From: Cupriavidus sp. P-10 | Lineage (GTDB): Bacteria > Pseudomonadota > Gammaproteobacteria > Burkholderiales > Burkholderiaceae | NCBI RefSeq assembly: GCF_003402535.2 | Contig: NZ_AP025172.1 | Location: 1,178,001 to 1,242,000, forward strand | Direction: 5' to 3' | DNA: 64,000 nt | Shown here: one piece after another, positions 1 through 10,954 of the stretch | Position numbering within the stretch: the first letter of the stretch is position 1 | Layout: every line of letters starts with the position of its first letter | Notes under the pieces: model-generated | Told to the model about the DNA's origin: nothing | Seen by the model: only the letters and a program-made list of their open reading frames with translations | Database searches by the model: none | Made by a program: the position numbers and the translations under genes

Positions 1-1
1 C

Positions 2-1140
<1,139 letters not shown>

Positions 1141-1141
<1 letters not shown>

Positions 1142-1890
1142 TGTCCACCATTGTCCTGCTACGCCACGGCGAGTCCATCTGGAACCAGGAGAACCGATTC
1201 ACGGGTTGGGCCGACGTGGGCTTGACCGAGCAAGGGCTGGCCGAGGCGCGGGCGGCCGGCCAGCAGCTGCGCAGCGAAGGCTTCGAGTTCGATGTCGCCT
1301 TCACGTCCATGCTCAAACGTGCCAACAAGACGTTGTGGACGGTGCTGGAAGAGATGAACAGGATGTGGATCCCGGTGCACCACTCGTGGCGGCTGAACGA
1401 GCGCCACTACGGGGCGCTGCAAGGCCTGAACAAGGCGGAAACCGCTGCGAAGCACGGCGAGGCCCAGGTCAAGGTCTGGCGCCGCGCCTACGACATCGCT
1501 CCGCCGCCGCTGCCCGATGACGACCCGCGCATCGGCGCCGACGATCCACGCTATGCCGGCATCGAGCCCGGCGCGCTGCCGAAGACCGAATGCCTCAAGG
1601 ACACGGTGGCGCGCTTCCTGCCCTACTGGCATTTGACCATCGCGCCAGCGGTGCGGTCGGGCAAGCGGGTGATCATTGTCGCCCACGGCAACAGTCTTCG
1701 CGCCCTGGTGAAGTACCTCGACGACATCTCCGACGAGGACATCGTCGAGGTGAACATTCCGACCGGGCAGCCATTGGTTTACGAGTTGGACGACGAGCTC
1801 AAGGGCCGCAGTCGCCGGTATCTGGGTGACGCCGCCGAGATCGAAGCAGCCATGCAGAGAGTGGCCAGGCAAGGCTCCGCGGAGCGGTAG
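1141..1890 (+). CDS. gpmA: 2,3-bisphosphoglycerate-dependent phosphoglycerate mutase
   Basis: Interconverts 3- and 2-phosphoglycerate through a phosphohistidine intermediate. The phosphate-accepting His9 sits in [10 protein letters not shown] near the N-terminus, followed by the family segments [15 protein letters not shown] and [15 protein letters not shown], and the second catalytic His lies in [15 protein letters not shown]. The length of 249 aa is that of dPGM enzymes. The ATG overlaps the enolase stop by one base. Together with eno and ppc it covers consecutive steps from 3-phosphoglycerate to oxaloacetate. Confidence 0.97.
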
Positions 1891-2027
1891 ATCTGGCATC
1901 TCACCATCCCCGTAGCGGGGGCAGTACCCGTGCGACGACGGGAGGTCGCCGGTGGCGTGGAAACGTATTGCGCGCTGCCGGCGGTGACCTCGTGCAGGTG
2001 CGGTTTCCCTAATCCGCGGAGACGAAA

Positions 2028-2261
2028 GTGCAGACTCAAGCATCGTTAAGGTTTCTGGTCGAGAAGTGGTTCGGCAGCGCTTCAATCCCATCGCTACGGA
2101 TAAGCCGCGTCCTGCATTCAGGACTGGGCAGAAATCATTGTGTGCGTGTCGAACTGCCTCGAACCGACAACCCGGTGGCTATCTTTTTCTTTCGACACGC
2201 CGACGGCAGCTGGGGCGTCTTTCCGCCGGAAATCGACTGGAAGCTGGTGACGCCCACCTGA
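2028..2261 (+). CDS. Small hypothetical protein (77 aa)
   Basis: Not recognised. The reading frame starts with GTG, preceded by a GGAG at about 2016. It encodes a compact soluble protein with the stretch [18 protein letters not shown] followed by [20 protein letters not shown], which reads like a small folded domain and not random translation. It lies between gpmA and ppc on the same strand, 50 bases before the ppc start. The function is unknown. The case for it being real rests on amino-acid composition, a plausible ribosome site and its operon position. Confidence 0.6.
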   Translation: MQTQASLRFLVEKWFGSASIPSLRISRVLHSGLGRNHCVRVELPRTDNPVAIFFFRHADGSWGVFPPEIDWKLVTPT

Positions 2262-2311
2262 CACGGGAAGGAGGATCGCTCTTCCTTACCCCAGACGACT
2301 TGAATACACCC

Positions 2312-5257
2312 ATGACGCAGCAAGCAATACGTCCAGCGATCCAGCGAAGAAATCCACCACCAGCCGAGCAGCTGGACGCCCTCAACGGAACCTCCGTTTC
2401 GAATCCTGCCCCTGACTCACCCGCGAGCGAAGCCGTCACGGGAAAAGACCTGCCGCTGCGCGAGGACATCCGCTTCCTGGGCCGCCTGCTGGGCGATTGC
2501 CTGCGCGAGCAGGAAGGCGACGCCGCCTTCGAGGTGGTCGAGACCATCCGCCAGACCGCGGTGCGCTTCCGCCGCGAGAACGACCGTGCCGCCGGCGCCG
2601 AGCTGGACCGCCTGCTCAAGCGCCTGTCGCGCGACCAGACCAACCAGGTGGTGCGCGCGTTCAGCTATTTCTCGCACTTGGCCAATATCGCCGAGGACCA
2701 GCACCACAACCGCCGCCGCCGCGTGCACGCGCTGGCCGGCTCGCCGCCGCAGGCCGGCAGCCTGCAGCACGCGCTGGAAAAGATCGACGCCGCCGGCGTC
2801 ACCGGCAAGCAACTGCGCAAGTTCCTGGACGAGGCGCTGATCGTGCCGGTGCTGACCGCGCACCCGACCGAAGTCCAGCGCAAGAGCATCCTGGACGCCG
2901 AGCGCGAGATCGCCCGCCTGCTGGCCGAGCGCGACCTGCCGACGACCGCGCGCGAGCGCGAGCACAACACCGCCCAGTTGCACGCCAAGGTCACCACGCT
3001 GTGGCAGACCCGCATGCTGCGCGACGCGCGCCTGACGGTGGCCGACGAGATTGACAACGCGCTGTCCTACTACCGCACCTGCTTCCTGCGCGGCATCCCG
3101 CAGCTGATGACGGAGCTGGAAGAAGATATCGCCGCAGTGTTCCCGACCACGCGCAAGCGCAAGGGCACCCCTGGCACGCAGCCGGCACCGCTGGCGCCGT
3201 TCCTGCAGATGGGCTCGTGGATCGGTGGCGACCGCGACGGCAACCCCAACGTTACTGCCGAGACCCTGGAGCATGCCTCCAGCCAGCAGGCCCAGATGAT
3301 CCTGGACTGGTATCTGGATGAAGTCCATGCGCTGGGCGCGGAACTGTCGATGTCGACGCTGATGGTCGACGCCAGCCCTGAGCTGCTGGCGCTGGCCGAG
3401 CGCTCGCCCGACCATTCCGAGCACCGTGCCGACGAGCCCTACCGCCGCGCGCTGATCGGCATCTACGCGCGCCTGGCCGCCACCTGCAAGACGCTGACCG
3501 GCCACGCCGCGCCGCGCCGCCCGGTGGCGCCGGCCGAGCCTTATGACAGCGCCGAAACCTTCGCCGCCGACGTGCAGGTGGTGATCGACTCGCTGCGCGA
3601 AAACCACGGCCAGGCGCTGGCGGGCGCCCGCATCGACGCGCTGGCGCGTGCCATCGGCGTGTTCGGCTTCCACCTGGCGTCGGTCGACATGCGCCAGGTG
3701 TCGGACGTGCACGAGGCGGTCATCGCCGAGCTGTTCGCCGCCGCCGGCATCGCTCCGGACTACGCCGCCCTGCCCGAGCAGCGCAAGCTAGAGCTGCTGC
3801 TGGCCGAGCTGCGCCAGCCGCGCCTGCTGACGCTGCCGTGGCACGAGTATTCCGAGCAGACCCGCAAGGAACTGGCAATCTTTGCCGCCGCGCGCGAGCT
3901 GCGCAAGCGCTACGGCAAGCGCATCGCGCGCAACTACATCATCTCGCACACCGAGACGCTGTCGGACCTGGTCGAGGTCATGCTGCTGCAGAAGGAGTCC
4001 GGCATGCTGCAGGGCACGCTGGGCAGCAAGACCGACCCGGCGCGCATGGAACTGATGGTGATCCCGCTGTTCGAGACCATCGAGGACTTGCGCAACGCCG
4101 CCGGCATCATGCAGTCGCTGCTGGACCTGCCGGGCTTCGATTCGGTGATCGCGCACCATGGCGTCGAGCAGGAAGTGATGCTTGGCTACTCGGACTCCAA
4201 CAAGGACGGCGGCTTCCTGACCTCCACCTGGGAACTGTACAAGGCCGAACTGGCGCTGGTGCAGCTGTTCGAGGAGCGCAAGGTCAAGCTGCGCCTGTTC
4301 CACGGCCGCGGCGGCACCGTCGGCCGCGGCGGCGGCCCGACCTACGACGCGATCCTGTCGCAGCCGCCGGGCACGGTCAACGGTCAGATCCGCCTGACCG
4401 AGCAGGGCGAGATCATCAACAGCAAGTTCGCCAACGCCGAGATCGGCCGGCGCAACCTGGAGACGGTGGTCGCGGCCACGCTGGAAGCGTCGCTGCTGCC
4501 GCAGCAGAACGCGCCCAGGGACCTCGACATGTTCGAGGCGGTGATGCAGCAGCTGTCCGACCGCGCCTTCTCGGCCTACCGCGACCTGGTCTACGAGACC
4601 CCGGGCTTCAAGGATTACTTCTTCGCCACCACGCCGATCACCGAGATCGCCGACCTGAACCTGGGCTCGCGTCCGGCCTCGCGCAAGCTGATGGACAAGA
4701 AGCACCGCCGCATCGAAGACCTGCGCGCGATCCCGTGGGGCTTCTCGTGGGGCCAGTGCCGCCTGCTGCTGCCGGGCTGGTACGGCTTCGGCAGCGCGGT
4801 GAAGGCGCTGCTGGACCGCGCCCCGGACGACAAGGCGCGCAAGTCCGCCGTCACCACGCTGCGCCGCATGGTCAAGACGTGGCCGTTCTTCTCCACGCTG
4901 CTGTCCAACATGGACATGGTGCTGGCCAAGACCGACCTGGCGGTGGCTTCGCGTTATGCACAACTGTGCGATGACGCGGCGCTGCGCCGCACCGTGTTCA
5001 ACCGCATCAGCAAGGAATGGCACCTGACCAGCGAGATGCTCGCGCTGATCACCGGGCACCAGGACCGGCTGGCGGACAACCCACTGCTGGCGCGCTCGAT
5101 CAAGAACCGGTTTGCCTACCTGGATCCGCTGAACCACTTGCAGGTGGAGCTGCTCAAGCGCTACCGGGCGGGCAAGGATGGCGATGATATCCGCGTCCGG
5201 CGCGGCATCCACCTAACCATCAACGGGGTGGCGGCAGGGCTGCGCAACAGCGGCTGA
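2312..5257 (+). CDS. ppc: Phosphoenolpyruvate carboxylase
   Basis: Carboxylates PEP with bicarbonate to oxaloacetate, the anaplerotic feed of the TCA cycle. The ATG at 2312 gives 981 aa, about the family's length; the frame stays open further upstream but that part has no family-like sequence. Motifs in order: catalytic His in [15 protein letters not shown] (about residue 184), [29 protein letters not shown], the mobile loop [14 protein letters not shown] (about residue 663), and the C-terminal Asn-Ser-Gly tail where many enzymes have QNTG. An AGGAGG lies about 40 bases upstream, too far to set the start. The gene is not next to hemC, unlike many Burkholderiaceae ppc genes as I recall them. 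Confidence 0.97.
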   Translation: MTQQAIRPAIQRRNPPPAEQLDALNGTSVSNPAPDSPASEAVTGKDLPLREDIRFLGRLLGDCLREQEGDAAFEVVETIRQTAVRFRRENDRAAGAELDRLLKRLSRDQTNQVVRAFSYFSHLANIAEDQHHNRRRRVHALAGSPPQAGSLQHALEKIDAAGVTGKQLRKFLDEALIVPVLTAHPTEVQRKSILDAEREIARLLAERDLPTTAREREHNTAQLHAKVTTLWQTRMLRDARLTVADEIDNALSYYRTCFLRGIPQLMTELEEDIAAVFPTTRKRKGTPGTQPAPLAPFLQMGSWIGGDRDGNPNVTAETLEHASSQQAQMILDWYLDEVHALGAELSMSTLMVDASPELLALAERSPDHSEHRADEPYRRALIGIYARLAATCKTLTGHAAPRRPVAPAEPYDSAETFAADVQVVIDSLRENHGQALAGARIDALARAIGVFGFHLASVDMRQVSDVHEAVIAELFAAAGIAPDYAALPEQRKLELLLAELRQPRLLTLPWHEYSEQTRKELAIFAAARELRKRYGKRIARNYIISHTETLSDLVEVMLLQKESGMLQGTLGSKTDPARMELMVIPLFETIEDLRNAAGIMQSLLDLPGFDSVIAHHGVEQEVMLGYSDSNKDGGFLTSTWELYKAELALVQLFEERKVKLRLFHGRGGTVGRGGGPTYDAILSQPPGTVNGQIRLTEQGEIINSKFANAEIGRRNLETVVAATLEASLLPQQNAPRDLDMFEAVMQQLSDRAFSAYRDLVYETPGFKDYFFATTPITEIADLNLGSRPASRKLMDKKHRRIEDLRAIPWGFSWGQCRLLLPGWYGFGSAVKALLDRAPDDKARKSAVTTLRRMVKTWPFFSTLLSNMDMVLAKTDLAVASRYAQLCDDAALRRTVFNRISKEWHLTSEMLALITGHQDRLADNPLLARSIKNRFAYLDPLNHLQVELLKRYRAGKDGDDIRVRRGIHLTINGVAAGLRNSG

Positions 5258-5345
5258 GGGGCTATAGGTGCCCTCGTCCTCGTCCGGGGTGATGATCTGT
5301 GCAGTGGTGTTCAGAAATGAGCGTTCCTACCGGCGATTGCAGGAA

Positions 5346-5377
5346 GCCGCCTCGCCCGCCGTAGCGGCGCAGGCGGC
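5346..5377. terminator. Hairpin between convergent genes
   Basis: Between the ppc stop and the convergent beta-propeller gene there is a nested inverted repeat: GCCGCCT pairs with AGGCGGC, and inside it CGCCG-TAG-CGGCG. There is no clear T-run on either side. By position and GC-rich stem it could end transcription from both directions, but this is inferred from the pairing alone. Confidence 0.5.
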
Positions 5378-5383
5378 ATGCCA

Positions 5384-6463
5384 TCAGGCTACGATCACCA
5401 TCGATACGTCCGGCTCTGCCAGCGTCTTCACGAACCGCGTAAAGCGCAGCGTCGCAAGATCGAGCATTCCCAGCGTGTCGTCGGTGAGCGAGACATAGGC
5501 CATCGGACGAAGCGGATGGAAGCTGACCGCGATCGGTTGCGCGGGCAGGGCAATGTGGCCGACCGGCTTGAGCACCGCATCGAACAACGAGATCGAGTTC
5601 TCACCGTAGTTCGAGACAAAGAGCCTGCCGTCGGGTGCCAGGTACACGCGCGTCGGATCCTTGCCCGTCGCGGCACTGCCAGTGATTTTTTGCGTGGCAA
5701 TGTCGATGGCGACCACGGTGTTGTCATTGCGGTTGGTGACGTACAGCGTACGTTCGTCCCGCGACAGGCAGTTGCCCTCCGGCTTGCGGCCCGGCTTGAT
5801 GACGACGGGCACGAATGCCGGGTCGTGCGGCTTGAAGTAGGTCACCGTGTTGGACAGGAGGTTCATCGAGAACGCCTGCTTCCCGTCGCGCGTCAGCGCG
5901 ACCAGGTGGCTCTTGTAGCCCCCTGTCGGCACCGCCCGGTTGGGCGTCTCGCTGCGGCTCGGGTCGTCGAAGATCAGCACTGCCCCCTGCGTCTCCGACA
6001 AAGCATAGAGACGATCCTGGTCATCCATGGCCAGGCCATGGATGCGATAGAAGGCATCAGTGCGCAGAGTGCGCACGTGGACCATCTGCTTTAGGTCGAT
6101 CACGAAGATGCGGTTGCCGCCCACGCCCTCGATGCCGGAATTCTGCACGCCATAGTGGCCGATGTATGCATAGCGCCGGCTGGAGTCCACCACGAACTCG
6201 TGCGGATACAGGGCACCCGCCGGCATCGGTATGCGCCTGACCACCTCGCCCGTCTCCGCGTCGTAGATGCTGAAAGTATGGGCGGACTTCTCGATCAGAA
6301 GCAGCATCTCGCGCGGGCGGGTCACCGTCGGGTTGGCCGCTGCGGGTCCTGCCAGCGTGCCCAGTCCCGCCAGGCCAATGCCAGCCGCGCCCGTGGCGCA
6401 CTGCTGCAGGAAACGGCGGCGTGCCGGACGGGTGGACTGCGTGATGGATGGTAGGGATTGCAT
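5384..6463 (-). CDS. Tat-exported YncE-like beta-propeller protein
   Basis: A secreted seven-bladed-propeller type protein (YncE/lactonase-like fold). The start at 6463 follows an AAGGAG site. Near the N-terminus RRRFLQQ plus a hydrophobic stretch and an AAA-type cleavage region make a twin-arginine signal. The body repeats blade-like units such as LYVTNRNDNTVVAIDIATQK and RLFVSNYGENSISLFDA. Enzymatic activity cannot be told from sequence, since such propellers can be lactonases, binding proteins or dehydrogenase partners. It is the last gene of a three-gene minus-strand cluster of exported proteins that includes a cytochrome c, which suggests a periplasmic redox role. Confidence 0.8.
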   Translation of the reverse strand: MQSLPSITQSTRPARRRFLQQCATGAAGIGLAGLGTLAGPAAANPTVTRPREMLLLIEKSAHTFSIYDAETGEVVRRIPMPAGALYPHEFVVDSSRRYAYIGHYGVQNSGIEGVGGNRIFVIDLKQMVHVRTLRTDAFYRIHGLAMDDQDRLYALSETQGAVLIFDDPSRSETPNRAVPTGGYKSHLVALTRDGKQAFSMNLLSNTVTYFKPHDPAFVPVVIKPGRKPEGNCLSRDERTLYVTNRNDNTVVAIDIATQKITGSAATGKDPTRVYLAPDGRLFVSNYGENSISLFDAVLKPVGHIALPAQPIAVSFHPLRPMAYVSLTDDTLGMLDLATLRFTRFVKTLAEPDVSMVIVA

Positions 6464-6500
6464 GGTGAGTCTCCTTCCTTGGTGCCTGATGAGTGCCCGG

Positions 6501-7574
6501 TCAGCGCGTGCCTGCGGAAACCGCAAGTGCTGGCGGGTCGGCGAATGGCCCGAGGCGCGCACGCTGGTACGCTGCCGGGCTCCCCGGAAACTGTTCAGGA
6601 ATGACGAAACCGCCAGGCCTGAAGTTCTCGTTCGGATACGACTGGACGCGCCCCGGGTTGTGCTTGCGCGGCAGTTCGTTCACAACATACGCGGCCACAT
6701 CGTAGGCATCGTCCAGGCTTAGTTTCCGACTCTGCTCCGAGGCGCCATAAGGCATGTTGAGCAGCAGGAAGCGTGTCATCAGCGGCACCATGGCCATGTG
6801 GCCGCCATCGTCGTAGCTGTCGTTGCCGGCGATGGGCGGAAAGCTGTAACCGCCACCGCGCGCAAAATCGGCTTGCTTCACGCCCGTGCCATCGGGCTGA
6901 TGACAGGCGATGCACTGTGCGCGGTACACCTGCTCGCCGCGCTTCGTGTTGGCTGGCCGGGAAGGCAGCGCCGCCTCGTACAAGCCCGTCTTGGCCATGC
7001 GGGTATCGGGCTTACCGCCACTGCCCAGCCATTTCAGGTACGCGACGATTGCCCGCATCTCGGCGCTGTCGGGGGGGATGCCGCCAACCGGCCCCTTGCC
7101 CACCATGCCGGCGATGCGATCCTGCAGCGTGATCACCTTCATCGACTTGACGTCAAGTTTCGGATACTCATGAGCCACGTTGACGAGTGGCAGCGCGTAC
7201 GGCTTGGTGCCCGGCAGGCCGGACGGACCCGCGGCATGGCACTGTACGCAGTTGAGGTTGTTGCCGGCGAACCGCTTGCCCGGATCCGGCGCATTGGGGC
7301 CGATTGACCTCGCGGTCTGCTCGAGGAGCGCCTTACCGCGGCGGATCTCGTTGCCGGCCTCACCTGCCGGAATGGTGGCCGCGTCGGGCACGAACCATGG
7401 CCGCACCGGTAACGCGGCGTGGCGCTTGAGGAGCTGGGTAGCGCGCGCGGTATCGGCAACCTCACCCGCACGCGGCGCGGAGAAATCCGCCGCCGCCGGC
7501 GCCCCTGGCAGCATTGCGGCACCGCTCAATACCGCGGCACACCATCGAGCAGGATAGATTCGCGACAATTTCAT
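6501..7574 (-). CDS. Exported diheme cytochrome c
   Basis: Periplasmic electron-transfer protein of 357 aa. It has an N-terminal signal peptide ending near AAADF and two heme-binding motifs, CVQCH in the first half and CIACH in the second. The first-half context (GKRFAGNNLNCVQCH, followed by a YPKLDVKSMKVITLQDRI region) resembles the TsdA/SoxA-like diheme family, so a thiosulfate-dehydrogenase-type fold is possible. Its 5' end overlaps the stop of the SMP-30 gene by 4 bases, which indicates translational coupling. Electron donor and acceptor are unknown. Confidence 0.85.
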   Translation of the reverse strand: MKLSRIYPARWCAAVLSGAAMLPGAPAAADFSAPRAGEVADTARATQLLKRHAALPVRPWFVPDAATIPAGEAGNEIRRGKALLEQTARSIGPNAPDPGKRFAGNNLNCVQCHAAGPSGLPGTKPYALPLVNVAHEYPKLDVKSMKVITLQDRIAGMVGKGPVGGIPPDSAEMRAIVAYLKWLGSGGKPDTRMAKTGLYEAALPSRPANTKRGEQVYRAQCIACHQPDGTGVKQADFARGGGYSFPPIAGNDSYDDGGHMAMVPLMTRFLLLNMPYGASEQSRKLSLDDAYDVAAYVVNELPRKHNPGRVQSYPNENFRPGGFVIPEQFPGSPAAYQRARLGPFADPPALAVSAGTR

Positions 7575-8635
7575 GCGTGCCCCGCGCCCGTCGTATTCAG
7601 CGTAATGGCATACAGGGAGCTCGACGCGGCGATATACAGCCGGTTGCGCACCGTGCTACCCGGTGCACTGCCAAACGTGCAGTTGCCGGTCTTCTCCGGC
7701 ACTGTGATACGCCCGAGAGCTGTGCCGTCCGGCGCGTGCACGTGCACACCGTCCTCGGCGGTGATAAGGACCCTGCCGTCGGTGTCCACGCGCAAGCCAT
7801 CTGGCAATCCAGGCGAGATAACGGCAAATACGCCGCCGCCCGCGAGGCGCTTGCCCGGCCTGCCGTTCGCCGCCACATCCAGCACGCGCACGTGATGATT
7901 GCCATCGGGCTCGTGGGATGCCGACGTATCGGAGATATACAGCTTCGACTCGTCCGGCGAAAATGCCAGCCCGTTGGGCTGCACGAAATCATCGGCGACG
8001 ATCTCGAGCGCGCCAGTCACCGGGTCCAGGCGATAGACGTAGCGCCCAGACTGCTCCTGCTCGGCCTTGTAGCCCTCGCGGTCGCTGAGAATGCCGTAGC
8101 TTGGGTCAGTGAACCAGATGGAGCCGTCCGACCTGACCACCACGTCGTTCGGCGAGTTAAGGCGCTTGCCACGGTAGCGGTCGGCTAGGATGACCACCTT
8201 GCCGTCAGCCTCGGTGCGCGAGATGCAGCGCCGGCCGTGTTCGCACGACACCAGCCGGCCTTGCAGGTCCAGCGTATGGCCGTTGGTGAACTGCGCCGTT
8301 TGGCGAAACACCTCCGTGCCGGCCGCGGACCACCGCAGCATGCGGTTGTTGGGAATGTCGCTCCACAGCACGCTCTGCAGACGGGGTACCCATACCGGCC
8401 CTTCGCTCCAGATCGAACCGGTCGCAAGCCTCTCCAGAAACTGTCCGGGCCGCAGCAAATCGCGGAACCGTTCGTCAAGCACAACTGGCTCCGGCAGGCG
8501 CGTGGCCGCCAGCGGGCCGGACTCCAGTGCAACGGCCTGCGTCGCCAATACGGCGCCGCTGCAGAACGCCAGGAAACGCCGCCGAGACCGCCCGTCGGCA
8601 TGCAAATGGTGGCAATGAGGATGACGCAACATCAT
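7571..8635 (-). CDS. Tat-exported SMP-30/gluconolactonase-like protein
   Basis: A 354-aa member of the SMP-30/gluconolactonase/LRE family, six-bladed propellers that hydrolyse lactones using a bound metal ion. RSRRRFLAFCSG followed by a hydrophobic segment is a twin-arginine signal. Family motifs visible are SEGPVWVP, LNSPNDVVVRSDGSIWFTDP, QPNGLAFSPDESKLYISDT and GLPDGLRVDTDGRV, which carry the metal-ligand Glu, Asn and Asp positions. It heads the minus-strand cluster 8635-5384. A periplasmic lactonase working with a dehydrogenase that reduces the neighbouring cytochrome would fit, but no dehydrogenase is present here. Confidence 0.85.
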   Translation of the reverse strand: MMLRHPHCHHLHADGRSRRRFLAFCSGAVLATQAVALESGPLAATRLPEPVVLDERFRDLLRPGQFLERLATGSIWSEGPVWVPRLQSVLWSDIPNNRMLRWSAAGTEVFRQTAQFTNGHTLDLQGRLVSCEHGRRCISRTEADGKVVILADRYRGKRLNSPNDVVVRSDGSIWFTDPSYGILSDREGYKAEQEQSGRYVYRLDPVTGALEIVADDFVQPNGLAFSPDESKLYISDTSASHEPDGNHHVRVLDVAANGRPGKRLAGGGVFAVISPGLPDGLRVDTDGRVLITAEDGVHVHAPDGTALGRITVPEKTGNCTFGSAPGSTVRNRLYIAASSSLYAITLNTTGAGHA

Positions 8636-8912
8636 GGGTTGGCTACCTTTTTATTGGTCGTTGAAGACGAATGCCGGGAAGGTGTGCCGGCCAGGTCCGC
8701 GAGTGCGTCCGGAGCTTGCCGGGCGTGGACCTCTGTGCGCTGGTCTGAGGAAAAAGACGGCGGAGTGGGAAGCGCGCGCCCACGCAGGTCGGGGCGTCGC
8801 TGGCATGCTTGTCTCCTGTTTGAATTCGAATTGTTGTGGAGATTTTTGCCGCCGTTCCAATTACTGTCTATTCACATTTTTGAATTGGGCGATAACCGCT
8901 AGTTATAACTTA

Positions 8913-9173
8913 TTGGAGAGCGCTACGGCGGAGCGCCTGCGGGAGCGCGGACCAGAATGGGAGACCGCGGTGCTGGCCAGCGCCTCGGCGCACTGGCTGT
9001 GCCACACCGCCGGCTCGCACATGACTGACCAGCAAGTCGACCTGCGCTTTGTGCGCGACAACTTCGGGCACAGCTCGTTGTCGACGACAAGCGGCTACCT
9101 GCACAGCGAGGAGGATGCACGCCATGAAGCCACGCAGGAGCGGCACCGGATCGGCTGGGGCACTGAGAAATAA
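8913..9173 (+). pseudogene. Tyrosine recombinase (integrase) C-terminal remnant
   Basis: Only the last part of an integrase catalytic domain is left. The segment SAHWLCHTAGSHM corresponds to the usual H-x-L-R-H-T box, but the catalytic arginine is Cys (TGC where CGC is expected). The later FGHSSLSTTSGYLH keeps the G-H and the nucleophile-like Tyr. The upstream sequence in this frame has no integrase character, so the gene is 5'-truncated and catalytically dead. It marks an old junction next to a Tn3-type scar. Confidence 0.75.
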
Positions 9174-9204
9174 GCAACCTCCTCAATGTATCGTAGCCGC
9201 TGCT

Positions 9205-10620
9205 TCAAACGGTATTCGTAAAGTAATCCCCCTTGATCCTCACCGCTTCGACGCGAATGCTACTTGCACGTGCTGGCTCGGGACTGAACAATAGCGGAAG
9301 CATTGATGAAATACCTTCATCTTTGCCGCGGGGGAAGGCCTGATAGCCGCGCTTTGGGTCAGGATCATGGACGAGGTCATGCCACGCCGCGCCAACGCCG
9401 GTTTCCGTAAAGTCTTCTGGCAGAGCATTGAGCTTCCTTGTCTGCAGGTCGCGCCATGCCTTGAGGTTCGCAAAGCCGGGATCGTCCTCCCTGCCGCCGA
9501 ATTCCAGGCCTTCCAGGCCCGACAGTAGAGCGTGAATCCGCTGATGGTCACCGGTCAGCGCCGCGCGCACGTGTGACGCAAAGCTCGAATGCACCGCGTC
9601 GGTGACGACGGCCAGGTGCTTCAGGGCTTCATCCACTCGCTGCTCGGTCGCCTTGCTCGTTTCTTGCAGGACGGCCTTGGCCTTGAGCGCTTGCTGCCTG
9701 TCTTCCACGGCGGAGCGGGTGTGCGTCGACTGCGCCGTGCTGGCCGCGCGTCGGAACAGATCCTGGCTGCGTCGGCCGGTCTGGTGCATCGCGATATCAG
9801 TGAGTTCCAGCAAACTCATCCGTAGAAAGCACACCAGTTCAAGCGCCTGGGTGCTTTCCTTCAGTGCTTTGGTCTTGGCCGGACGCCTTGCTTGCACCTT
9901 CTGCGCATAGGCACGCAGTTTGGGCAAAGCGATGTCATCCAGATTCCACTCGTGCACAGCGAGGGACTTCAGGTAGCGGATCTTGTCCAGCGTTTCAGCG
10001 AGGTTCTTGGGGCCGTTGCGCCTGGAAGGCGCCTTGATCCACTCGAGGTGCGTTGCAGAGCCGTCAGCCCGTCGACTGCGGACGGATTCCATGCAGTGCT
10101 GCAGCGTGGCCGCCGGCACTGCGCGGTTAACCGCTGCGAGCATTTGCGCCTCGTAGGCGGAAAATGCATGCCTTGCCATGTCGGTGATCTGGCGCTGGCC
10201 GGGAATGAGGCGGCAGCGATCGTAGAGCCATCGCTGAGCGGTGGTGACAAGCTCATCCACGTCTGCCGCTGCGGCAGCTTGCATGCGGAGCATTTCCAGC
10301 AAAGCGGCCTGGCTGGTGTCATCGAACGGCTTGATGCCAAGGTGCTCCTTGCCCCATTGCTGATGCTCGTATAGCGTCGGGCGTCGTTGGTACAGCGTCT
10401 TCAGACTGGCAATCGACAACAGCGGCAAGGAAAAAGCTTCGCACACGTCCTGAAGGAGATTGCGCGGAACGGCAGCAATCCGGTCCAACGGTCGACCGAA
10501 GGCCCGGAGGCAAACGAGTTGTAGGCCGACCGCGGCGTATCTGTCGGCCCGAAACCGCTCCCGTATTGCCGCGATGTCAGCACTGGTGAGTTGAAAAAAC
10601 TGCCGTAGGTCAAATTCTGT
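9205..10620 (-). pseudogene. tnpA: Tn3-family transposase, N-terminal half only
   Basis: The translation matches the N-terminal region of Tn3-type transposases: a DUF4158-like start (FFQLTSADIAAIRERF, then VGLQLVCLRAFGRPLDRIA) and the helical middle (TLYEHQQWGKEHLG, THLEWIKAPSRRNGPKNLAETL). The frame is open up to about 10620, beyond the first ATG at 10488. It ends at about 470 residues, whereas Tn3 transposases have about 1000, so the DDE catalytic domain is missing. No resolvase or 38-bp terminal repeat was seen. Confidence 0.75.
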
Positions 10621-10954
10621 CCCTTCACCGGGCGGTGGCGGCTGCCGCGGGCCAAGTCGATCAGGTAGTCGATCGCGAACGGGCAGCGCTTCTGGTAGCC
10701 CTGCACCAGCCAGCCGGTTTTTGGGCTTTATCCCGGCTCGCCCTCAACAGCAGCAAGGACCGTCATAACGCTCTGGATGAAGCGGCGGCGCCGCAAGTGT
10801 CTGACATCAGGATCGACTTTTTTACGGACTGACAAGACTGAATCAGAGCTCTGCAAGGCCTACTCTGAACAGAGTCCAAGTGCGATTAGACGGATACCGA
10901 GGGCGCTGCCTTGCTGCATCGGGTTATGCAAAGCCTTCTGGGCGAGGAGCCTCC
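10621..10954. other. Region between Tn3 scar and porin gene
   Basis: No complete gene. On the minus strand 10625-10706 encodes QGYQKRCPFAIDYLIDLA, which reads like a piece of a real protein but which I cannot assign. It shifts out of frame at the Tn3 transposase start. The remainder, downstream of the porin stop, shows no clear coding or terminator signal. Confidence 0.4.

Noticed and set aside
2417..5212. Very long open frames on the minus strand opposite ppc (up to 474 codons)
   Set aside because: They lie antisense to clearly conserved ppc, are rich in Arg, Gln, Val and His as expected from GC-rich reverse reading, and have no motifs.
5378..6094. Plus-strand frame opposite the beta-propeller gene
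   Set aside because: Composition of a shadow frame; the minus-strand gene has a signal peptide, ribosome site and repeats.
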